A stretch of 64,000 nt of DNA, taken from NCBI RefSeq assembly GCF_902702915.1, contig NZ_LR738849.1:1550001-1614000 (forward strand), read 5' to 3'. Source of the DNA: Desulfovibrio sp. 86 (lineage in GTDB: Bacteria > Desulfobacterota > Desulfovibrionia > Desulfovibrionales > Desulfovibrionaceae). Positions 8,171 through 18,500 of the stretch are shown in pieces. Position 1 is the first letter of the stretch; the number at the start of each line of letters is the position of its first letter. The position numbers and the translations under genes were made by a program. Below the pieces are notes generated by a model. That model saw nothing but the letters and a program-made list of their open reading frames with translations. It had not been told where the DNA came from and ran no database searches.

Positions 8171-9531
8171 GCGCCCTGGTAAACTTTTGGAGACGGCTTT
8201 TCGGCCTCTCATCATTACAGGAAGAAGAACACCTGCCCTACATGAACAAGGTGGACGCGGCCCTGCAACGCAAAGGCCGGGTGGCGGCCGTTTTTCTCTC
8301 CCTTGGCACTGCGGTGCTGCTGTGCATTCTCGTCATCTGGGCGGCCTGGGCCTCCATCGACGAAGTCACGCGCGGCCACGGGCAGGTGGTGTCCGCCAGC
8401 GGCACCCAGGTCATACAGAACCTTGAGGGCGGCATCCTGCGCGAAGTGCTGGTGCGCGAAGGGCAAATAGTCGCAAAAGACCAGCCGCTCGCGCGGCTGG
8501 ACAATCTTGGCGCGGCCAGCCAGTACAACGACGCCCTGGCCAAGGCGCTGGAAAACCGCGTGGCCCTCATACGCCTTGAAGCGGAAAAAAATGCCGTCCC
8601 CCCGGTATTTGACGTGGAGCTGCTCACTGCGGCCCCGCAGGTCATTGCCGACCAGGAAGAGATGTATCACAGCCGCCGCGAACGGTATCTTTCAGAAATG
8701 GCCATGCTGACCTCGCAGCACCGGCAGCGCCTCAAGGATGTGGACGAGCATCGCGGCCGCAAAACCCAGCTTGAGCACAACCTTGCCCTGGCCGAAGAAC
8801 GCCGCGACCTGGCCAAACCGCTGGAGGCGCGCAAGCTTTATCCCAGGGTGGACTTCCTCGACCTTGAGCAGCGCGTTGTGACCCTGCGCGGCGACCTGGA
8901 AGCCATTGCGGCATCATTGGGCAAAGCCGAGGAGGCCGTGCTTGAGATCGAGCGCAAGCTGAACCTGCACAAGGCCGAATACGACTCTGAAATCAACGCC
9001 GAAGTCAACAAGCGGCGCACGGAACTGACGTCGCTTCAGGCCATGCTCTCGGCCGGGGGCGACCGTGTTACCCGCACAGAACTGCGCTCCCCGGTGCGGG
9101 GCACGGTTAAAAGGGTCATCATCAATACGCTTGGCGGGGTGGTGCGCTCTGGCGAGCCCATCATGGAAATCGTGCCCCTGGACGACACGCTGCTGGTCGA
9201 GGCGCGCATCCGTCCGGCCGACATCGCCTTCATTCACGCGGAGCAGCGGGCCATGGTCAAGATATCGGCCTATGATTTTTCCATCTATGGCGGTCTTGAG
9301 GCCGTGGTGGAACAGATCAGCGCAGACACCATTGAAGACAAAAAAAGCGAGTTCTTCTACCTCGTCAAGCTGCGCACCAAGAAGAATGAAATCGTCTACC
9401 GCAACGAACACCTGCCCATCATTCCGGGCATGGTGGCCGGAGTGGAAATCGTTTCCGGCAAAAAAACCGTACTGGACTACCTGCTCAAACCCCTGCTCAA
9501 GGCACAACAAAACGCCATGAGAGAACGATAG
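8167..9531 (+). CDS. HlyD-family membrane fusion protein (LapC-like)
   Basis: 454 residues. The periplasmic adaptor of a type I secretion system, linking the ABC exporter to an outer-membrane TolC-like channel. One N-terminal transmembrane helix (about 41-62) is followed by a biotinyl-lipoyl-like half-motif (GTQVIQNLEGGILREVLVREG), a long coiled-coil region (about 110-285), the second half-motif (ELRSPVRGTVKRV) and a beta-barrel domain with VGFVEIVPLDDTL-like strands and IIPGMVAGVEIVSGKK near the end. It overlaps the exporter gene by 4 bp, and the adhesin starts 14 bp downstream. No TolC homologue is in the window. Confidence 0.93.
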   Translation: MSALVNFWRRLFGLSSLQEEEHLPYMNKVDAALQRKGRVAAVFLSLGTAVLLCILVIWAAWASIDEVTRGHGQVVSASGTQVIQNLEGGILREVLVREGQIVAKDQPLARLDNLGAASQYNDALAKALENRVALIRLEAEKNAVPPVFDVELLTAAPQVIADQEEMYHSRRERYLSEMAMLTSQHRQRLKDVDEHRGRKTQLEHNLALAEERRDLAKPLEARKLYPRVDFLDLEQRVVTLRGDLEAIAASLGKAEEAVLEIERKLNLHKAEYDSEINAEVNKRRTELTSLQAMLSAGGDRVTRTELRSPVRGTVKRVIINTLGGVVRSGEPIMEIVPLDDTLLVEARIRPADIAFIHAEQRAMVKISAYDFSIYGGLEAVVEQISADTIEDKKSEFFYLVKLRTKKNEIVYRNEHLPIIPGMVAGVEIVSGKKTVLDYLLKPLLKAQQNAMRER

Positions 9532-9545
9532 ATCGCGAGGCGCAT

Positions 9546-12500
9546 ATGCTTGCTTCACATCCCCTGTACATGCCCCCTCCAGGGCTTCAGACAGTACTCA
9601 AGGGCTTTACGCCCCAGTCACGCATTGAGCTGAACTTTTCCATGAAAGATCTTTTTGTCGGGCTGGAAGGGTACAATCTCGTCTTTTCACGCAACGACGG
9701 CTCCCGGCTGGTTCTTGAGAACTATCTGGCCCCGCCCCAGCCCGGCATGCAGTATGCGCCGGCTGGCCCCGACCAGCACCTGGCATCCCTGGTGGAAGCC
9801 GCGCACCCTGCCATCATCGTCAATGGCAGGGAAATGTCGCCCTCGTTCTTTTTTTCCTCCCTGGGCGAGGAGGACATGCCCCTGCCGGGCATTGCCTATG
9901 TGCGTAACGCGTCTTTTCAGGACTATGAGCATGACAACCTCCACGAGGGCATTGACTCTTTGAGCGGCCTCGGCTCCACCGACGGATTGATGCGTCGCGG
10001 CGGGTCGGGAGCGGATAACGATGACGCCGTGGGGCAGAGCCTGTTCCATACCGGGGCTGGCGGCCTCTATGGTGGCGGCTTTGGCGGCAGACTGGACGGC
10101 GGGCTCCGTACCGGGCCAGGCTGGCCGGGAACAGGTACTGGCCCCGGTGGCTCCGGCACTGGTACCGGGCCTGGCACTGGCACTGGGCCGGGCACAGGCA
10201 CTGGCCCCGGCGGTTCTGGTACTGATCCGGGTACCGGGCCGGGCACGGGCACTGGGCCAGGTACTGATCCGGGTACAGGACCGGGTACAGGACCGGGCAC
10301 AGGACCAGGCACAGGACCGGGTACAGGACCGGGCACAGGACCGGGTACAGGACCGGGCACAGGACCGGGCACGGGCACTGGGCCGGGGTCGGATCCGGGC
10401 ACTGGGCCGGGCACTGGCGGAGGCGCCACTGGCCCCACCGCAGTGGCGGCCCATGCCAGCCTGACTGAAGACGATACGGATGTAACCGGCCAGATCCCCA
10501 TGCCGCAGAACGCGGCAGGTCACAATCTGTCATTTTTGGCGCAAAGCGGCATCCCGGGGCAATACGGAATCTTCAGCGTGGACGCCAATGGCGCATATTC
10601 GTACCAACTGAACAACACGTTGCCCAGCGTCCAGGGTCTTGGGGAAGGCCAGACGCTTACCGAAACCTTCACCTATACAATGGGCGACGGCGCGGGCGGC
10701 GTCACCTCCAACACGGTCACCATTACCATCAATGGCCTCAATGACGCGCCCACAGTAGATTCCGCCGCCACTTCCATCCTTGAGGATCAGGACCACACCA
10801 CAGGCATTCTGCCCACGCCGCAGGATATCGACACAGACGACTCCCCCCAGTATCTGACGCAGACAAACTCGGCAGGACAGTACGGCTACCTCAGCCTCAA
10901 TAGCGACGGAACCTATACCTATACGCTGGACAACAGCCTGCCCATTGTCCAGCGATTGGGCGTCGGCGACTTTTTGACGGAAACGTTCACCTATACTGTG
11001 GATGACGGGCACGGAGGCACAGCGTCCGGCAACCTCGTCATCACCATACACGGAACCAACGACGTGCCCACGGTGGCGGCCGCCACTGCCGAGGTGGACG
11101 AGGACGGCCCGGTGCTCATGGGCGTTCTGCCCACGCCCCACGATGTGGACGCGGGCGATGTGCCGCAGTTCGTGCCGCAAACCGGCAGTGTGGGGGCATA
11201 CGGCGTGCTTACCGTGGATGCCCAGGGCAACTACAGCTATGTTCTGGACAACTCGCGCCCGGAAATCCAGGCGCTCAGCCAGGGCGACACGCTCACGGAA
11301 CAATTTGTTTTTACCGTTACGGACGGTCAGAGCTACGTCAGCAAAACCCTGACCATCACCATCAACGGCACCAACGACGTGCCCACCGTAGCGGCCTCGT
11401 CAGCCTCGCTGACCGAGCATCAGGGTCTTGTGGGTGGAACCCTGCCCACGCCGCACGATGTGGATGCCAATGACACCCTGAACTTCATCGAGCAGCACAA
11501 CGCTCCCGGCCAGTACGGCAACTTCAGCGTGGATGCCGCCGGAAACTATACCTACGTGCTTGACTACGCCGCGCCCGATCTCCAGCATTTGGCCGAGGGT
11601 CAGCAACTTACCGAAGTTTTTACCTATACTGTGTACGACAACCATGGCGGCATGGCCTCCAACACCATTACCATCACCATCAACGGCGTCAATGACGCCC
11701 CTCAGGTCAGCGCGGCCGTGGCTTCCATTGATGAGGACGTTGCCAGCATCAGCGGCACCCTGCCCGCCCCCACGGACGCGGACGCAGGGGACGTGGCGCA
11801 CTTCGTGCCCCAGGCCGATGTTCCTGGCCAGTACGGCAGCTTCACCCTGCAGGCGGACGGCACCTACTCCTACACGCTCGATAATGCCCTGCCGGTTGTC
11901 CAGCAGCTTGGCGTGGGCAGCCAGCTCATCGAAACATTTACCTACACCGTCACGGATCAGCACGGCGCCACCGCGTCCAACACCATCACCATCACCATCA
12001 ACGGCACCAACAGCGCGCCGCAGGTCAGCGCAGCCACGGCCAGCATTTTTGAAGACGATGCCAGCATCAGCGGCACTCTGCCCACGCCCACGGACGTAAA
12101 CGCCAATGACGTGGTGCTGTTCCAGCCCCAGACCGACGCTCAGGGCCAGTACGGCAGTTTTACGTTGCAGGCGGATGGCAGTTACACCTACACTCTCGAT
12201 AATGCCCTGCCAGTTGTCCAGCAGCTTGGCGTGGGGGCGCACCTCACCGAGACCTTTACCTATACCGTCACGGATCAGCACGGCGCGACCGCGTCCAACA
12301 CCATTACCATCACTATCAACGGCACCAACGACGCCCCGCAGGTCAGCGCAGCTGTCATCACTGTCCCCGGTGACGCCACCGACGTCAGCGGAACCCTGCC
12401 CACGCCTACAGACGTGGATGTGGGCGACGTGCCGCAATACGATGCGCAAAACACGGTGGGCCAGTTTGGCACCTTCACCCTGCAGCCCGACGGCAGCTAT

Positions 12501-15500
12501 ACCTTTACCCTTGACAACTCCCTGCCTGCGGTGGCGCAGCTGAGTGCGGGCGAACAGCTTACGGAAACCTTCACCGCCACCGTCAGAGACCCGCACGGAG
12601 CGACATCGACCAGCACCATCACCATTACCATCAACGGCACCAACAGCGCGCCGCAGGTCAGCGCCGCCACGGCCAGTATTTTTGAAGACGATGCCAGCAT
12701 CAGCGGCACCCTGCCCACGCCCACGGACGTGAACGCCAATGACGTGGTGCTGTTCCAGCCCCAGACCGACGCTCAGGGCCAGTACGGCAGTTTTACGTTG
12801 CAGGCGGATGGCAGCTACACCTACACGCTCAACAACGCTCTGGACGCAGTGCAACAACTTGGCGTGGGGGCGCACCTCACCGAAACCTTTACCTATACCG
12901 TCACGGATCAGCACGGCGCAACCGCGTCCAATACCATCACCATCACCATCAATGGCACCAACGACGCCCCGCAGGTCAGCGCCGCCGTTATCACTGTCCC
13001 CGGTGACGCCACCGACGTCAGCGGAACCCTGCCCACGCCCACAGACGTGGATGCGGGCGACGTGCCGCACTACGATGCGCAAAACACGGTGGGCCAGTTT
13101 GGCACCTTTACCCTGCAGCCCGACGGCAGCTATACCTTTACCCTCGACAACTCCCTGCCTGCGGTGGCGCAGCTTGGCGCGGGCGAACAGCTTACGGAAA
13201 CCTTCACCGCCACCGTCAGAGACCAGCACGGGGCGACCGCGACCAGCACCATCACCATTACCATCAACGGCACCAACAGCGCGCCGCAGGTCAGCGCCGC
13301 CACGGCCAGCATTTTTGAAGACGATGCCAGCATCAGCGGCACCCTGCCCACGCCCACGGACGTGAACGCCAATGACGTGGTGCTGTTCCAGCCCCAGACC
13401 GACGCTCAGGGCCAGTACGGCAGTTTTACGTTGCAGGCGGATGGCAGCTACACCTACACGCTCAACAACGCTCTGGACGCAGTGCAACAACTTGGCGTGG
13501 GTGCTCATCTTACCGAAACCTTTACCTATACCGTCACGGATCAGCACGGCGCAACCGCGTCCAACACCATTACCATCACTATCAACGGCACCAACGACGC
13601 CCCGCAGGTCAGCGCCGCTGTCATCACTGTCCCCGGTGACGCCACCGACGTCAGCGGAACCTTGCCCACGCCCACAGACGTGGATGCAGGCGACGTGCCG
13701 CAATACGATGCGCAAAACACGGTGGGCCAGTTTGGCACCTTTACCCTGCAGCCCGACGGCAGCTATACCTTTACCCTCGACAACTCCCTGCCTGCGGTGG
13801 CGCAGCTTGGCGCGGGCGAACAGCTTACGGAAACCTTCACCGCCACCGTCAGAGACCCGCACGGGGCGACCGCGACCAGCACCATCACCATTACCATCAA
13901 CGGCACCAACAGCGCGCCGCAGGTCAGCGCCGCCACGGCCAGTATTTTTGAGGATGACGCCAGCATCAGCGGCACCCTGCCCACGCCCACGGACGTGAAC
14001 GCCAATGACGTGGTGCTGTTCATGCCCCAGACAAACGCTCAGGGCCAGTACGGCAGCTTCACCCTGCAGGCGGACGGCAGCTATACCTACACTCTCGATA
14101 ATGCCCTGCCAGCTGTCCAGCAACTTGGCGTGGGGGCGCACCTCACCGAGACCTTTACCTATACCGTCACGGATCAGCACGGCGCGACCGCATCCAACAC
14201 CATCACCATCACCATCAACGGCACCAACGACGCCCCGCAGGTCAGCGCGGCCGTCATCACTGTCCCCGGTGACGCCACCGACGTCAGTGGAACCCTGCCC
14301 ACGCCCACAGACGTGGATGCCGGCGACGTGCCGCAATACGATGCGCAAAACACGGTGGGCCAGTTTGGCACCTTCACCCTGCAGCCCGACGGCAGCTATA
14401 CCTTTACCCTCGACAACTCTCAGCCTGCGGTGGCGCAGCTTGGCGCGGGCGAACAGCTTACGGAAACCTTCACCGCCACCGTCAGAGACCCGCACGGGGC
14501 GACCGCGACCAGCACCATCACCATTACCATCAACGGCACCAACAGCGCGCCGCAGGTCAGCGCCGCCACGGCCAGTATTTTTGAGGATGACGCCAGCATC
14601 AGCGGCACCCTGCCCACGCCCACGGACGTGAACGCCAATGACGTGGTGCTGTTCATGCCCCAGACCAATGCTCAGGGCCAGTACGGCAACTTCACCCTGC
14701 AGGCGGACGGCAGTTACTCCTACACTCTCGATAACGCCCTGCCAGTTGTCCAGCAGCTTGGCGTGGGGGCGCACCTCACCGAGACCTTTACCTATACCGT
14801 CACGGATCAGCACGGCGCCACCGCGTCCAATACCATCACCATCACCATCAACGGCACCAACGACGCCCCGCAGGTCAGCGCGGCTGTCATCTTTATTCAA
14901 AACGATGAAACCAGCGTCAGTGGAAATCTGCCCGCGCCCACAGACGTGGATGCGGGCGACGTGCCGCACTACGTCGCGCAAAACACTGTGGGCCAGTTTG
15001 GCACCCTCACGCTGCAGCCCGATGGCAGTTACACCTATGTACTCAACAACTCCCTGCCTGCGGTGCAGGGCTTAGGGCATGGCGGCAAGCTCACGGAAAC
15101 GTTCACCGCTACCGTCACAGACCAGCACGGGGGGATCGTATCCAGCACCATAACACTGACCATTCATGGCACCAACACCGCGCCTCAGGTCAGCGCGGCT
15201 GTCGCGTCCATCAATGAGGATGATGCCAGCATCAGCGGCACCCTGCCCACGCCCACAGACGTGGACGCGGGCGACAGCGCGCACTTTGTGCCCCAGGCCG
15301 ATGCTCCCGGCCAGTACGGCAGCTTCACCCTGCAGGCGGACGGCACCTACACCTACACGCTCAACAACGCCCTGGCCGCAGTGCAGCAGCTTGGCGTTGG
15401 AGCGCAACTGACCGAAACATTTACCTATACTGTTATGGATCAGTTCGGCGCCACCGCGTCCAACACCATCACCATCACCATCAACGGCACCAACGACGCC

Positions 15501-18500
15501 CCGCAGGTCAGCGCAGCCGTGGCCGGCATCAACGAAGACGTTGCCGCCATCAGCGGCACCCTGCCCACGCCCACGGATGTGGACGCGGGCGACAGCGTGC
15601 ACTTTGTGCCCCAGACCGATGCTCCCGGCCAGTACGGCAGCTTTACCCTGCACGCGGACGGCACCTACACCTACACGCTCAACAACGCCCTGGCCGCAGT
15701 ACAGCAGCTTGGCGTTGGAGCGCAACTGACCGAAACTTTTACCTATACCGTCACGGATCAGCACAACGCTACGGGCACAAATACCATTACCATCACCATC
15801 AACGGCACCAATGACGCGCCGCAGGTCAGCGCCGCCGTCGCGTCCATCAATGAGGATGACGCCAGTATCAGCGGCATTCTGCCCACGCCCACAGACGTGG
15901 ACGCGGGCGACAGCGCGCACTTTGTGCCCCAGACCGATGCCCCCGGCCAGTACGGCAGCTTTATCCTGCACGCGGACGGCACCTACACCTACACGCTTAA
16001 CAACGCCCTGGCAGCTGTGCAGCAGCTTGGCGTTGGAGCGCAACTGACCGAGTCCTTTACCTATACGGTCAAGGACCAGCATGGAGCCACGGGCACAAAT
16101 ACCATTACCATCACCATCAACGGCACCAATGACGCGCCGCAGGTCAGCGCCGCCGTCGCGTCCATCAATGAGGATGACGCCAGCATCAGCGGCATTCTGC
16201 CCATGCCCACGGATGTGGACGCGGGCGACAGCGTGCACTTTGTGCCCCAGACCGACGCTCCCGGCCAGTATGGCAGCTTTACCCTGCATGCGGACGGCAC
16301 CTACACCTACACACTCAACAACGCCCTGGCAGCTGTGCAACAGCTTGGCGTGGGCAGCCAACTGACCGAAACTTTTACCTATACCGTCACGGATCAGCAC
16401 AACGCTACGGGCACAAATACCATTACCATCACCATCAACGGCGCCAATGACGCCCCGCAGGTCAGCGCCGCCGTCGCGTCCATCAATGAGGATGACGTCA
16501 GCATCAGCGGCATTCTGCCCACGCCCACGGACGTGGACGCGGGCGACAGCGCGCACTTTGTGCCCCAGACCGATGCTCCCGGCCAGTACGGCAGCTTTAC
16601 CCTGCACGCGGACGGCACCTACGCCTACACGCTCAACAACGCCCTGGCAGCTGTGCAGCAGCTTGGCGTGGGCAGCCAGCTGACCGAGACCTTTACCTAT
16701 ACGGTCAAGGACCAGCATGGAGCTACGGGCACAAATACCATCACCATCACCATCAACGGCGCCAACGACGCCCCGCAGGTCAGCGCCGCCGTGGCCAGCA
16801 TCTATGAAGACGCTGCCAGCATCAGCGGCATCCTGCCCACGCCCACGGATGTGGACGCGGGCGACAGCGCGCATTTCGAGCCCCAATCCAATGCCCCCGG
16901 CCAGTACGGCAGCTTTACCCTGCTGGCGGACGGCAGCTATGTCTACGCGCTCAACAACGCCCTGGCCGCAGTGCAACAACTTGGCGTTGGAGCGCACCTG
17001 ACCGAGACCTTTACCTATACCGTCACGGATCAGCACGGCGCGACCGCGTCCAACACCATTACCATCACCATCAACGGCACCAACGACGCCCCGCAGGTCA
17101 GCGCGGCCGTCATTTTTATTCCCAATAACGTCACTGACGCCAGTGGAACCCTGCCCATGCCCACTGATGTGGATGCGGGCGATATCCCGCAGTACATAGC
17201 GCAAAGCACGGTCGGTCAGTTTGGCACCTTCACCCTTCAGGCCGATGGCAGCTACACCTTCGCGCTCAACAATGCCCTGCCAGCCGTGGCGCAACTTGGC
17301 GTTGGCGAGCAACTTTCCGAAACATTCACCGCCTCCGCCACTGACCAGCATGGGGCCACATCGTCCAACAGCATTACCATCACCATCAAGGGCACCAACA
17401 GTGCGCCGCAGGTCAGTGCCGCTACGGCGAGCATCAATGAAGACGATGCGGCTATCAGCGGCACCTTGCCCACGCCCACGGATGTGAACGCCAATGACGT
17501 GGTGCACTTTGTGCCCCAGGCCAACGCTCCCGGCCAGTACGGCAGCTTCACCCTGCACGCGGACGGCACCTACACCTACACGCTGAATAACGCCCTGTCG
17601 GTCGTCCAGCAGCTTGGCGTTGGAGCGCAACTGACCGAGAGCTTTACCTATACCGTCGCGGATCAGCATGGCGCTACTGCGTCCAATACCATTACCATCA
17701 CCATCAACGGCACCAACGACGCGCCGCAGGTCAGCGCCGCCGTGGCCAGCATCAATGAAGACGTTGCCAGCATCAGCGGCACCCTGCCCACGCCCACGGA
17801 TGTGGACGCGGGCGACAGCGTGCACTTTGTGCCCCAGACCAACGCTCCCGGCCAATACGGTAACTTCACCCTTCAGGCCGATGGCAGCTACGCCTACGCG
17901 CTCAACAATGCCCTGCCGGTTGTCCAGCAGCTTGGCGTTGGAGCGCACCTGACCGAGACCTTTACCTATACGGTCAAGGACCAGCATGGAGCTACGGGCA
18001 CAAATACCATCACCATCACCATCAACGGCGCCAACGACGCCCCGCAGGTCAGTGCCGCCGTGGCCAGCATCAATGAAGATGACGCCAGCATCAGCGGCAC
18101 CCTGCCTGCCCCCACAGACGTGGACACGGGCGACACGGTAAGCTTCCTGTCCCAGGCCTCCACTCAGGGGCTCTATGGCAGCTTCACCCTGCAGGCGAAT
18201 GGCGCCTATACCTACACGCTCAACAACGCCCTGCCGGTCGTCCAGCAGCTTGGCGAGGGACAGCATCTCACTGAAACCTTTACCTATACGGTCAAGGATC
18301 AGCACGGCGCCGCAGCCTCCAGCACCATGACCATTACCATCAACGGCACCAACGACAATCCCGTTATTGCCCCCATTGTCACAACACCCCTCAAGGAAGA
18401 CAGCGTCTTTACGTCTGCCGGCACGCTTACGGTGACGGATGTGGACTTGGGCGACACCGCCGTATTCCAGGCGCAGAACATGGCGGGCCTGTACGGCAGC

